From contig JAZNTT010000057.1 in NCBI GenBank assembly GCA_045591885.1, positions 1 through 38,894 on the forward strand: a DNA stretch of 38,894 nt, given 5' to 3'. Under the pieces are notes generated by a model, which was not told where the DNA came from, ran no database searches, and saw only the letters and a list, made by a program, of their open reading frames with translations. Positions 15,521-24,399 of the stretch are shown here, in pieces; the stretch's first letter is position 1, and each line of letters begins with the position of its first letter. The DNA comes from Colimorpha_A sp045591885. GTDB lineage: Bacteria > Bacillota > Clostridia > Oscillospirales > CAG-272. The position numbers were made by a program, and so were the translations under genes.

Positions 15521-17281
15521 ATGAAAAAGAAAATTTCAGCTTCATCACTTAAGCGTTCGCTTACCTATGTAAAGAATTATAAGCTGCTTATAGCTCTTAC
15601 GCTTATTCTGGCAACGGTATACGTTGCATCTTCGCTTACAATTCCTATCATCATAGGTAACGCTATTGACCTGATGATCGAGGGCGCGCTTTTTGCCGAT
15701 AGGGTCGCGAAGCTTCTCGGTATTACCGTTATCGTAGCAGCCGTCGGCGGAATCGCGCAGTGGCTGATGAGCGTGATCAACAACAGAATAACCTTTAACG
15801 TTATCCGCGATATGCGTAACGACGCTTTTGCGAAGATTCAGCGTCTTCCCATATCGTACATTGATAAGCACCCCGTCGGCGATACTGTTAGCCGTATAGT
15901 TGCAGACGTTGAACAATTCTCTGACGGTATGCTTATGGGCTTTACGCAGCTCTTTACGGGCGTTATGACAATTATCGCGACGCTTGTATTCATGCTCGTT
16001 CTCAACCCGATAATTGCGGTCGTAGTCTTCCTTTTAACGCCGCTATCGCTCTTCATTGCGTCGTTTATTACGAAGCGCACGCAGAAGTTCTTTGCTCAGC
16101 AGGCAAAAACGCGCGGTGAGCAGACTGATTATATTAACGAGACCGTTGAGAATATCAAGACCGTAAAGGCGTTTAACCGTGAAGAAGGCGTGTCAGATAG
16201 ATTTACGGAAATCAACCGCCGTCTTGAAAAGAGCTCACTCAACGCTACCTTCTTCTCGTCACTCGTCAATCCGACAACGCGCTTTGTAAACTCTGTGGTT
16301 TACGCTGCCGTTGCATGTGTCGGCTCGCTGTTTGCCGCAGGTATTTTCGGATTCAGCGCGATCTTAATTACCGTTGGCGAGCTTTCGACCTTTTTACAGT
16401 ATGTAAATCAATATACGAAGCCATTCAATGAAATATCCGGCGTCTATGCAGAGCTTCAGAACGCGCTTGCGTGCGCTGACAGATTCTTCGAATTTATGAT
16501 AGCGGATGAGGAGATTCCCGATGCTCCAAACGCGGTAGTACTTGATAACGTAAAGGGAAATATTGAGGCGCAAAGCGTAGCATTCTCCTATGATCCAGAA
16601 AAGCCGTTAATTACAGATTCCAGCGTTGACGTAAAAAACGGTATGAAGATAGCTATCGTCGGACCGACGGGTTGCGGTAAAACAACGTTTATAAATCTTC
16701 TCCTCCGCTTTTACGACGTGAATGGCGGTGCTATTAAGATAGACGGACACGATATCAGAGAAATCACTCGCAAATCCTTACGCGAAAACTACGGAATGGT
16801 CCTTCAGGAGTCCTGGCTTAAGACCGGTACTGTTCGTGAAAATCTCAAGCTTGGACGCCCCGACGCGACTGATGAGGAAATGATAAACGCCGCGAAGCGA
16901 GTTCACTGTCACGGCTTTATTTCGAGAATGGAAAACGGCTATGACACCGTAATTGAAGAAAACGGCGGAGAGCTTTCTGGTGGTCAGAAGCAGCTTCTTT
17001 GTATTGCACGCGCAATGATTTCAAATCCTCCGATACTCGTTCTTGACGAGGCAACATCGTCTATCGACACGAGAACAGAGCTTCGTGTCCAGAGAGCAAT
17101 GAAGGATCTTATGGACGGCAGAACCTCGTTTGTCGTTGCACACCGCCTCTCTACGATTAAGGAAGTTGACCTCATTTTGGTTATGAAGGACGGTAACATT
17201 ATCGAGCAGGGAAGTCACTCTGAGCTTATCGAAAAAGGCGGCTTCTACGCAGAGCTTTTTGAAAGTCAATTTTCCCACTAA
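15521..17281 (+). CDS. ABC exporter half-transporter, catalytic subunit (second pair)
   Basis: A 586-residue half-transporter from ATG 15521, which follows GAGGTGATAGAT; frames from further upstream overlap the previous gene and lack a ribosome site. Six membrane helices (about residues 1-320), then ATPase motifs GPTGCGKTT, LSGGQKQ and LVLDEATSSIDT with the catalytic glutamate, and the H-loop AHRLST. It should dimerise with the preceding subunit. Unlike its paralogue at 1-1553, its signature is intact. No terminator is evident between it and the histidine promoter. Confidence 0.94.
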   Translation: MKKKISASSLKRSLTYVKNYKLLIALTLILATVYVASSLTIPIIIGNAIDLMIEGALFADRVAKLLGITVIVAAVGGIAQWLMSVINNRITFNVIRDMRNDAFAKIQRLPISYIDKHPVGDTVSRIVADVEQFSDGMLMGFTQLFTGVMTIIATLVFMLVLNPIIAVVVFLLTPLSLFIASFITKRTQKFFAQQAKTRGEQTDYINETVENIKTVKAFNREEGVSDRFTEINRRLEKSSLNATFFSSLVNPTTRFVNSVVYAAVACVGSLFAAGIFGFSAILITVGELSTFLQYVNQYTKPFNEISGVYAELQNALACADRFFEFMIADEEIPDAPNAVVLDNVKGNIEAQSVAFSYDPEKPLITDSSVDVKNGMKIAIVGPTGCGKTTFINLLLRFYDVNGGAIKIDGHDIREITRKSLRENYGMVLQESWLKTGTVRENLKLGRPDATDEEMINAAKRVHCHGFISRMENGYDTVIEENGGELSGGQKQLLCIARAMISNPPILVLDEATSSIDTRTELRVQRAMKDLMDGRTSFVVAHRLSTIKEVDLILVMKDGNIIEQGSHSELIEKGGFYAELFESQFSH

Positions 17282-17298
17282 TTTTTTTCCGAATAGTA

Positions 17299-17327
17299 TT
17301 GACTTTATCACTTTACTATGATAAAAT
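17299..17327 (+). promoter_or_regulatory. Promoter of the histidine operon with internal inverted repeat
   Basis: TTGACT (17299-17304), 17-bp spacer, TAAAAT (17322-17327). Inside it TTTATCA (17304-17310) and TGATAAA (17319-17325) form a perfect 7-bp inverted repeat spaced by 8 bp that fills the spacer and touches both boxes. This is a plausible operator for the regulator encoded directly downstream. Confidence 0.7.
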
Positions 17328-17354
17328 GTTGCTATCTTGTTTTTAGGAGCAGAA

Positions 17355-17639
17355 ATGAAAAGAATCAGAAATGATGAGACAGATACTCTTTTTGAAGCAA
17401 TACTGTCCCTTAAAGATATTGACGAGTGCAGAAATTTCTTCGACGATCTTTGTACACGCAAGGAAATCAACGATATGTCACAGCGTCTGACTGTTGCAAA
17501 AATGCTGATTAACGATGATAAGTATTTAGACATTACCGAAAAAACCGGTGCAAGCTCAGCAACGATAAGCCGTGTTGGACGTTGCATCGCTGACGATGAT
17601 AGCGGTTATGTCAAAGTTTTAACTAAGAACGGAAAATAA
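17355..17639 (+). CDS. TrpR/YerC-family transcriptional regulator heading the his operon
   Basis: A 94-residue DNA-binding protein of the TrpR-like YerC/YecD family. The helix-turn-helix region MSQRLTVAKML, then YLDITEKTGASSATISRV (about residues 41-77) is visible. Start ATG 17355 follows TAGGAGCAGAA; a TTG-started extension is not needed. Its place as first gene of the histidine operon, 3 nt before hisZ, suggests a histidine-responsive repressor that controls its own operon (the role proposed for HisR-type members of this family). Repression through the promoter inverted repeat is inference. Confidence 0.88.
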   Translation: MKRIRNDETDTLFEAILSLKDIDECRNFFDDLCTRKEINDMSQRLTVAKMLINDDKYLDITEKTGASSATISRVGRCIADDDSGYVKVLTKNGK

Positions 17640-17642
17640 GCT

Positions 17643-18761
17643 ATGGATTTTACTCTTGATCTTAAAAGTTTCAGAGCTGACGAGAGAATGGCTCTTTCGC
17701 TTCGCTCAATGTATGAAAGCTACGGATACCGTCCGTATAAAATGAGCAAGTTCGAGGAATACGAGCTATATTCATCCAACATTGATTTTCTTGGTGGTAG
17801 CGGAGTCCTTACTTTTACAGATGTTAACGGTAAGCTTATGGCGTTGAAGCCCGACGTCACTCTCTCTATTGTAAAGAATTCCAAGGGAAGTGCCGGAACT
17901 CAAAAGGTTCACTACAGGGAAAACGTCTACAGACGTAATGCAAACGGCGGAAGCTTCAAGGAAATGCTTCAGAGCGGCATCGAATGTATCGGAAACATAG
18001 GCACGGTTGAGACCGTTGAGGTTCTTCTTCTTGCACTCAAAAGCCTGGCGGCAACCGAGTGCTCATATCGCCTTGATATATCACATATAGGTGTTCTTTC
18101 TGCGCTTATAGGAGACGATCTTCCAAATAAGATAAAGGACGAGCTGTTTACCTGCATTAAGAGAAAGAATGCAGGCGGTATTGTTGAGATAGCTGCCATT
18201 AATTCACTTGATCTCGAACGGTATGAAGCTCTTTCTCATGCCGTTTCGCTTAACGGAAGTGCATCCGATGTTTTAGAGGCACTAAGCGGAATATCATATC
18301 TTGCCTCCTGTGACGGACTTAACGAGCTTAACGAGATCGTTTCAGCGCTTAGCTCTCTCGGATATAAAGACAATATCGGAATTGATCTTTCGATTGTAAA
18401 CGATATGAACTATTACCGATCCCTTATTTTCAGAGGATATATCGACTGCGTTCCCGAAGGAATTCTTTTTGGCGGACGATATGACGATCTTGTTAAAAAA
18501 ATGGGACGGAATTGCGGTGCGCTTGGTTTCGCTGTGGTTCTTGATCTACTTCAGGATCTGACAAGAGTTAATTTTGGAGATGATAACGTATTGCTTGTAT
18601 ATTCCGACTACGTATCGCCAAGTGACGTAATGTTAGCTGCTGATAAGCTGCGTTCATGCGGTAATACTGTTGAAATTACGTCTGATATAAGCAGAGCAAG
18701 CGATTTTAAAAAGGTATTTTACATCACGCCCGACGGCGTAACGGAGGCAAATAATGCTTAA
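17643..18761 (+). CDS. hisZ: ATP phosphoribosyltransferase regulatory subunit
   Basis: A 372-residue paralogue of class II histidyl-tRNA synthetase catalytic domains that lacks aminoacylation activity and the anticodon-binding domain. It binds the short form of HisG and is needed for its activity and feedback inhibition by histidine. The HisRS-like segments LKPDVTLSIV, YRENVYR and GGRYDDLVK are present; YDDLVK is the motif 3 region. Start ATG 17643 lies 3 nt after the regulator stop. It overlaps hisG by 8 bp. Confidence 0.9.
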   Translation: MDFTLDLKSFRADERMALSLRSMYESYGYRPYKMSKFEEYELYSSNIDFLGGSGVLTFTDVNGKLMALKPDVTLSIVKNSKGSAGTQKVHYRENVYRRNANGGSFKEMLQSGIECIGNIGTVETVEVLLLALKSLAATECSYRLDISHIGVLSALIGDDLPNKIKDELFTCIKRKNAGGIVEIAAINSLDLERYEALSHAVSLNGSASDVLEALSGISYLASCDGLNELNEIVSALSSLGYKDNIGIDLSIVNDMNYYRSLIFRGYIDCVPEGILFGGRYDDLVKKMGRNCGALGFAVVLDLLQDLTRVNFGDDNVLLVYSDYVSPSDVMLAADKLRSCGNTVEITSDISRASDFKKVFYITPDGVTEANNA

Positions 18762-19383
18762 TATAGCTCTTCCAAAAGGAAGACTCGGTGAAAAGGTATA
18801 CAAGATTTTTGAAGAAGCAGGATACGAATGTCCGTCGGTTCTTTCAAATAGCAGAAAGCTCATATTTGAAAACGAAAAGATGGGTGTACGCTACTTCTGG
18901 GTAAAGCCCTCAGACGTTGCTATTTACGTTGAAAGAGGCGCTGCCGATATAGGAGTAGCAGGCAAGGATATTATTGAAGAATACTCGCCCGACGTATACG
19001 AGCTTCTCGATCTAAATATGGGCAAATGCAGAATGGCTGTCGCCGCCCCCAAGACCTTCAAGGATGATCCTAACAGAACCCTTCGCGCCGCTACTAAATT
19101 CAAGAACATCGCATCGAAATATTACGCGTCACAGTCGCGTGATATTGACATAATCGAGCTTAACGGCTCGATCGAGATAGCACCGATCCTCGGTCTTTCC
19201 GACGTTATCGTGGATATAGTTGAGACGGGTACGACGCTCAAAGAAAACGATCTTGAGGTAATTACGGAGATCATGCGGATCAGTGCGCGACTAATCTCAA
19301 ACCAGACCTCGTTCAGATTCAAGAACGCAGAAATTACAGCACTTAAGGATGCAGTAGCAAAGGTCATAGCATCTAAGGAGTAA
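18754..19383 (+). CDS. hisG: ATP phosphoribosyltransferase, short form
   Basis: A 209-residue enzyme for the first committed step: PRPP plus ATP to phosphoribosyl-ATP. The N-terminal ALPKGRLGEK and the PRPP loop DIVETGTTLKEN (about residues 150-161) are present. It lacks the C-terminal regulatory ACT-like domain of the long form, consistent with dependence on HisZ, which is encoded just upstream and overlaps it by 8 bp. Confidence 0.96.
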   Translation: MLNIALPKGRLGEKVYKIFEEAGYECPSVLSNSRKLIFENEKMGVRYFWVKPSDVAIYVERGAADIGVAGKDIIEEYSPDVYELLDLNMGKCRMAVAAPKTFKDDPNRTLRAATKFKNIASKYYASQSRDIDIIELNGSIEIAPILGLSDVIVDIVETGTTLKENDLEVITEIMRISARLISNQTSFRFKNAEITALKDAVAKVIASKE

Positions 19384-19386
19384 GAA

Positions 19387-20661
19387 ATGATAAAGATACT
19401 TAAACAAGATACCCTAAAGCGTGAAGATGCTTTTTCGTCGAGTGCTCCTGCTAACGTCACTGACATAGTATCGGGAATTATTGCAGATGTGTCCACACGC
19501 GGAGACGACGCGCTTTTTGAATACTGTGAAAAGTTTGATAAATGTAAGCTTTCGTCTCTTGTTGTAACTAAAGAAGAGATCGAAAACGCCTTTGAGCTTG
19601 TCGAGCCGGAATTTGTTGAGATACTTAAAGAAGCGGCGGAGAATATCCGAGTCTTCCATAAGAGACAGGTAAAAGAGGGCTTTATTCAGACAAATGATAA
19701 CGGTTCCGTTGTCGGACAGAGAGTAATCCCTCTTGAAAAGGTCGGTCTCTATGTTCCCGGTGGAACGGCAGCATATCCCTCTACCGTCCTTATGGACGCA
19801 ATTCCCGCAAAGGTCGCAGGTTGTAATGAAATTGTAATCGTTACACCGCCCGATAAAGAGGGCAAGGTCAACCCTGCAATTTTGGCAGCAGCTCATATAG
19901 CGGGCGTTGATAAGATATTCAAGGTTGGCGGTGCTCAGGCGGTTGCGGCTCTTGCTTACGGAACGGAGACTGTTCCGCGAGTCGATAAGATCGCAGGCCC
20001 CGGCAATATGTACGTTGCCGAAGCGAAGCGTCAGGTATACGGACGAGTCGACATTGATATGATCGCGGGACCTTCAGAAATACTTATAGTAGCTGACGGA
20101 AAGAGTGACGCGAGAATTATTGCAGCCGATCTTCTTTCGCAGGCAGAGCACGATAAGAACGCATCTGCCGTCCTTGTTACCGACAGCGAAAGGCTTGCAA
20201 ACGATGTTTCAAACGAGCTTGAAAGACAGGTCGCACTTCTTCCTCGTGAGGAAATTGCAAGAACGTCAATAGATAATAACGGACTTATTATCGTAACTTC
20301 AAGCATTGACGTTGCGATAGAGATCGCCGACGAGATAGCGCCCGAGCATCTCGAGCTTTCGGTCGACGAGCCGTTTTCCTATCTTGGTAAGGTCAAGAAC
20401 GCAGGTTCTGTCTTCCTCGGCAGATACTGCCCCGAGGCACTCGGAGACTATTTCGCAGGACCTAACCACACGCTTCCGACAAGCGGCACGGCACGTTTCT
20501 CGAGCCCTCTGTCGGTTGATGATTTCGTAAAAAAATCGCAGTACATTTACTACACGAAGGATGCTCTTAACGCCGTATATAAAAAGGTTGCGGCATTTGC
20601 TGAAAAGGAAGGACTATCGGCACACGCAAGAAGCGCAAGAGCAAGATTTGAAAAATTTTAA
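19387..20661 (+). CDS. hisD: Histidinol dehydrogenase
   Basis: A 424-residue zinc enzyme for the last two oxidations, histidinol to histidine with 2 NAD+. Signature segments DKIAGPGNMYVAEAK, DMIAGPSEI, SQAEHDKNA (zinc ligands) and IAPEHLEL (catalytic Glu-His) are present. Length is typical. Start ATG 19387 lies 3 nt after hisG, with AAGGAG inside the hisG end. Confidence 0.97.
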   Translation: MIKILKQDTLKREDAFSSSAPANVTDIVSGIIADVSTRGDDALFEYCEKFDKCKLSSLVVTKEEIENAFELVEPEFVEILKEAAENIRVFHKRQVKEGFIQTNDNGSVVGQRVIPLEKVGLYVPGGTAAYPSTVLMDAIPAKVAGCNEIVIVTPPDKEGKVNPAILAAAHIAGVDKIFKVGGAQAVAALAYGTETVPRVDKIAGPGNMYVAEAKRQVYGRVDIDMIAGPSEILIVADGKSDARIIAADLLSQAEHDKNASAVLVTDSERLANDVSNELERQVALLPREEIARTSIDNNGLIIVTSSIDVAIEIADEIAPEHLELSVDEPFSYLGKVKNAGSVFLGRYCPEALGDYFAGPNHTLPTSGTARFSSPLSVDDFVKKSQYIYYTKDALNAVYKKVAAFAEKEGLSAHARSARARFEKF

Positions 20662-20673
20662 GTGAGAAAAACA

Positions 20674-21738
20674 ATGAGCCGTTTTTTGGATAAAAAATAT
20701 GCTTCACTTGAAGCGTACGTTCCCGGTGAACAGCCGCAGGACAGAAAATATATAAAGCTGAATACGAATGAGTCGCCGTATCCGCCCTCGCCTGAGGTCA
20801 TCGCTTCGGTGAGTGACAGCGATATTGCAGACCTTCGTCTTTATTCCGATCCCGAGTGCCGCATACTGCGTCAGAAGCTTGCTGACCGATACGGTGTCGG
20901 GTATGACAATATTTATCTGTCTAACGGTTCTGACGATATACTGAACTTCGCATTTATGGCGTACTGCTCCGACGGTAAAAAGGTTGCGTTTGCGGATATA
21001 ACGTACGGCTTTTACAAGGTCTTTGCCGATCTGTATCACTCTGACGCAAGCATAATTCCTCTTGAGCGCGATTTTTCAATTAACGTCGATAACTATTGCG
21101 GCATTAACTCGACGGTCGTTATAGCAAATCCTAACGCTCCAACGGGTCTTACGCTTTCTGTATCTGATATCGAAAAGATACTTATAAGCAATCCTAATAA
21201 TGTAGTTGTAGTTGACGAGGCGTACGTCGATTTTGGCGCTGAAAGCTGTTTGCCGCTAATTAACAAGTACGACAACCTGCTTATCGTGAGAACCTTCTCG
21301 AAATCGCGTGCACTTGCAGGTGCGCGTCTCGGATTTGCAATCGCATCAAAGGAAATTATTGATGATCTCAACAGAATCAAGTTTTCGACGAATCCCTATA
21401 ACGTAAACCGTCTTACCTTAAAGGTAGGCGCGGCAGCTATAGATTCTGACGACTATTTCATGAATAACTGTCAGCGAATTGCGAAGACGAGAGAAAAGAC
21501 AACAAACGAGCTTATTGCTCTCGGATTTGACGTAATTCCGAGCAAAGCGAATTTTATATTCGCAAAAGCGCCGAATATGAGCGGCGCAGAGCTGTATTCG
21601 TCTCTCAAGAAAAAAGGAATCCTTATCAGACACTTTAACAAAGACCGCATTTCCGATTATATCAGAATTACTATCGGCTCTGAAAGTGAAATGGACGCAT
21701 TTATAACCGCTATAAAAGAAATAATGGCAGGAAACTAA
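20674..21738 (+). CDS. hisC: Histidinol-phosphate aminotransferase
   Basis: A 354-residue PLP enzyme that makes histidinol phosphate from imidazole-acetol phosphate and glutamate. The N-terminal LNTNESPYPPSP and the PLP-lysine segment RTFSKSRALAGARLG are visible, with ANPNAPTG before them. I start it at ATG 20674; an in-frame GTG at 20662, directly after the hisD stop, is also possible. Neither has a strong ribosome site, so reinitiation after hisD is likely. Confidence 0.95.
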   Translation: MSRFLDKKYASLEAYVPGEQPQDRKYIKLNTNESPYPPSPEVIASVSDSDIADLRLYSDPECRILRQKLADRYGVGYDNIYLSNGSDDILNFAFMAYCSDGKKVAFADITYGFYKVFADLYHSDASIIPLERDFSINVDNYCGINSTVVIANPNAPTGLTLSVSDIEKILISNPNNVVVVDEAYVDFGAESCLPLINKYDNLLIVRTFSKSRALAGARLGFAIASKEIIDDLNRIKFSTNPYNVNRLTLKVGAAAIDSDDYFMNNCQRIAKTREKTTNELIALGFDVIPSKANFIFAKAPNMSGAELYSSLKKKGILIRHFNKDRISDYIRITIGSESEMDAFITAIKEIMAGN

Positions 21739-21739
21739 A

Positions 21740-22327
21740 ATGAGAAATTACGAAATTAAAAGAACGACAAAGGAAACCGACATATATCTTAAAATCGAGC
21801 TTGACGGCAAGGGAAAGAGTGATATTGATACAGGCTGCGGATTCCTTGATCACATGCTGACGCTTTTTGCTTCGCACGGCGGCTTTGATATGACCGTTAA
21901 GTGCAAGGGTGACACGCAGGTTGACGATCATCACACCGTTGAGGACATTGGAATCTGTCTCGGAAAGGCAATTTCGGAAGCCCTCGGCGACTGCCGCGGT
22001 ATCACCCGTTACGGATATTTCATTCTTCCTATGGACGAATCGCTTGTCCTTACCGCGCTTGATATTTCGGGCAGAAGCACGCTCGTGTTTGACTGTGACT
22101 TCCCGACCGAGAAGATCGGCACTTTTGACACCGAGCTTGTAAAGGAATTCTTTGCCGCACTTGTCAGAAACGCAAGTATGACGCTTCACGTAAAGAAGAT
22201 GACAGGAGATAACTCCCATCACATCGCAGAAGCGGCGTTCAAATCATTTGCTCGCTCGCTCAAATGCGCAGTTAAGGTAGATGAGACGCGCAAGGACGAG
22301 ATCCCCTCGACGAAAGGCACCTTATGA
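21740..22327 (+). CDS. hisB: Imidazoleglycerol-phosphate dehydratase
   Basis: A 195-residue monofunctional dehydratase that makes imidazole-acetol phosphate. It has the manganese-binding motifs CGFLDHML, DDHHTVEDIG and DNSHHIAEAAFK. The phosphatase domain found in the enterobacterial fusion is absent; the PHP protein at the operon end fills that step. It begins 1 nt after hisC and overlaps hisH by 4 bp (ATGA). Confidence 0.97.
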   Translation: MRNYEIKRTTKETDIYLKIELDGKGKSDIDTGCGFLDHMLTLFASHGGFDMTVKCKGDTQVDDHHTVEDIGICLGKAISEALGDCRGITRYGYFILPMDESLVLTALDISGRSTLVFDCDFPTEKIGTFDTELVKEFFAALVRNASMTLHVKKMTGDNSHHIAEAAFKSFARSLKCAVKVDETRKDEIPSTKGTL

Positions 22328-22929
22328 TAGCAATAATAGATTACGGCGTTGGTAATCTTTTCTCGCTTCACCAGTCTTTTTTGAAGATCGGCGCGGATAC
22401 CGTTGTAACGGGTGACCCGTCGGTCATAAAAAGCGCTGATAGAGTTATTCTCCCAGGCGTCGGAGCTTACGGCGAGGCGGCAGAAAAGATAAGGAATACG
22501 GGACTTGATATGATCGTCCGTGAGGTCGTTTCCGACGGAAAGCCGCTTCTCGGAATCTGTCTCGGAATGCAGCTTCTCTTTGAATACGGTACGGAATTCG
22601 GTCATAACGAGGGACTCGGACTTCTTAAGGGTCACGTTAAGACGATGCGCGACGAGATCGCTGACGGTCTTAAGCTTCCGCAGATCGGCTGGAACGCGCT
22701 CAATATTAAGAAGCAGAATAAGCTTTTTAAGTATATAAATAATGGCGACCACGTTTATTTCGTCCATTCCTATCACGCAGTTGACTGCTCTAATTCGCTT
22801 ATCGCTACGACCGAATATGGTGCAGAGATAACTGCGGCAGTCGCACGTGATAACGTCTACGGTTGTCAGTTCCACCCCGAAAAAAGCGGTGACGTTGGAC
22901 TTAAAATACTAAAAGGATTTCTTGACTGA
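22324..22929 (+). CDS. hisH: Imidazole glycerol phosphate synthase, glutaminase subunit
   Basis: A 201-residue class I glutamine amidotransferase that supplies ammonia to HisF. Nucleophile cysteine is in LGICLGMQ (about residue 80), and the His-Glu pair is in QFHPEKSG near the C-terminus. The N-terminal DYGVGNLFS is typical. It overlaps hisB by 4 bp and hisA by 1 bp. Confidence 0.97.
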   Translation: MIAIIDYGVGNLFSLHQSFLKIGADTVVTGDPSVIKSADRVILPGVGAYGEAAEKIRNTGLDMIVREVVSDGKPLLGICLGMQLLFEYGTEFGHNEGLGLLKGHVKTMRDEIADGLKLPQIGWNALNIKKQNKLFKYINNGDHVYFVHSYHAVDCSNSLIATTEYGAEITAAVARDNVYGCQFHPEKSGDVGLKILKGFLD

Positions 22930-23642
22930 TGAAAATTTTTCCTGCAATAGACCTATATGACGGTAAAGTCGTTCGCCTTTATAAAGGAAGATACGACGAA
23001 ATGACCGTATATTCTGATAATCCGCTTGAAATCGCGAAGGATTTTGAAGCGTCGGGCGCGGAGTATATACATATCGTTGACCTCGAGGGCGCAAAGGACG
23101 GACTTGTCCACGCTTACGATACCGTTAAGAGCATTATTGATAACACCTCTCTTAAGGTTGAGATCGGCGGCGGAATACGCAGTGAAGATACTGTAAATAA
23201 ATACGTCGATCTTGGCGTTGATAAGGTTATTCTCGGAACGATTGCCGTCACAAATGAAGAATTTCTTTCCGAAATGGCATTCAGATATAAGGACAAAATT
23301 GCAGTCGGCGTCGACATCAAGGACGGATTCGTTGCGATAAAGGGCTGGACCGAAAAGTCGCAAATTACGGCAGACGAGATGTTCGAATCACTTATTGTTC
23401 ACGGTATTTCGCGCGTTATCTGCACCGATATAAGCCGTGACGGCGCGATGAAGGGCACGAACAGAGACCTCTATAAGTACCTGACCGAAAACTACAAGAT
23501 GAATATAATCGCGTCAGGCGGTGTTTCAACGCTCGAGGATATTACAGCGCTAAATGAAATAGGAATGTTCGGCGCGATAATCGGTAAGGCGTATTATATG
23601 GGCGCCATTGACTTAAGCGAAGCGATAAGGGTATCAAAATGA
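22929..23642 (+). CDS. hisA: Phosphoribosylformimino-5-aminoimidazole carboxamide ribotide isomerase
   Basis: A 237-residue TIM barrel that isomerises ProFAR to PRFAR. Catalytic aspartates lie in PAIDLYDG (Asp8) and VGVDIKDG; phosphate-binding IGGGIR is present. The start overlaps the hisH stop as TGATG. It overlaps hisF by 4 bp. Confidence 0.96.
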   Translation: MKIFPAIDLYDGKVVRLYKGRYDEMTVYSDNPLEIAKDFEASGAEYIHIVDLEGAKDGLVHAYDTVKSIIDNTSLKVEIGGGIRSEDTVNKYVDLGVDKVILGTIAVTNEEFLSEMAFRYKDKIAVGVDIKDGFVAIKGWTEKSQITADEMFESLIVHGISRVICTDISRDGAMKGTNRDLYKYLTENYKMNIIASGGVSTLEDITALNEIGMFGAIIGKAYYMGAIDLSEAIRVSK

Positions 23643-24397
23643 TAACAAAAAGAATTATTCCGTGCCTTGACGTAAAGAATGGGCGCGTGGTAAAGGGAGT
23701 TAACTTCGAGGGGCTGAACGACGTATCCTCGCCTGTTACTCTCGCCGAATATTACAGTCAAGCAGGCGCTGACGAGCTTGTGTTTTACGACATAACCGCT
23801 TCGTCGGACGGACGCGCGCTGTTTACCGATATACTTAAGGAAACGGCGAAAAACGTGTTTATTCCGTTCACAGTCGGCGGCGGAATAAACACGCTTTCCG
23901 ATTTTGAAAGAGTGCTTTCCTGCGGTGCAGATAAGGTAAGCGTTAATTCGGGTGCGATCAAGAATCCGAATATTGTATATGAGGGCGCGAAGAGATACGG
24001 AAGTCAGTGCGTTGTTCTGTCTTGTGATATAAAGCGTGTCGGTAACGAGTTCCGTGTTTTCGCTAAAGGCGGCAGAGAAGACACCGGCATGGAGGCAATG
24101 TCCTGGATAAAGAACTGTATCGACAACGGCGCAGGTGAGATTGTCGTAAACTCGATAGATACGGACGGTGTCAAGCGCGGATTCGACATTGAAATGCTTA
24201 AAGCCGTGTGTGATTTTGCGACCGTTCCCGTTATTGCATCGGGCGGTGCGGGATCTGCGCAGGACTTCGTTACGCTCTTTAAGGAAATACCCGATATTGA
24301 CGCAGGTCTTGCGGCGTCGATCTTCCACTTCGGTGAGGTAAAGATCTCCGACCTTAAAGAACTGCTTAAAAATAATGATATTAATGTGAGGATATAA
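23639..24397 (+). CDS. hisF: Imidazole glycerol phosphate synthase, cyclase subunit
   Basis: A 252-residue TIM barrel paralogous to HisA. With HisH it turns PRFAR plus ammonia into imidazoleglycerol phosphate and AICAR. N-terminal RIIPCLDVKNGRVVKG, FTVGGGI and ASGGAGSAQDF are diagnostic. Start overlaps hisA as ATGA. Confidence 0.97.
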   Translation: MITKRIIPCLDVKNGRVVKGVNFEGLNDVSSPVTLAEYYSQAGADELVFYDITASSDGRALFTDILKETAKNVFIPFTVGGGINTLSDFERVLSCGADKVSVNSGAIKNPNIVYEGAKRYGSQCVVLSCDIKRVGNEFRVFAKGGREDTGMEAMSWIKNCIDNGAGEIVVNSIDTDGVKRGFDIEMLKAVCDFATVPVIASGGAGSAQDFVTLFKEIPDIDAGLAASIFHFGEVKISDLKELLKNNDINVRI

Positions 24398-24399
24398 CC

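Noticed and set aside
17282..17354. T-box, histidine leader peptide or attenuator before the his operon
   Set aside because: The leader is only about 20 nt after the predicted start, with no His-codon run and no terminator hairpin.
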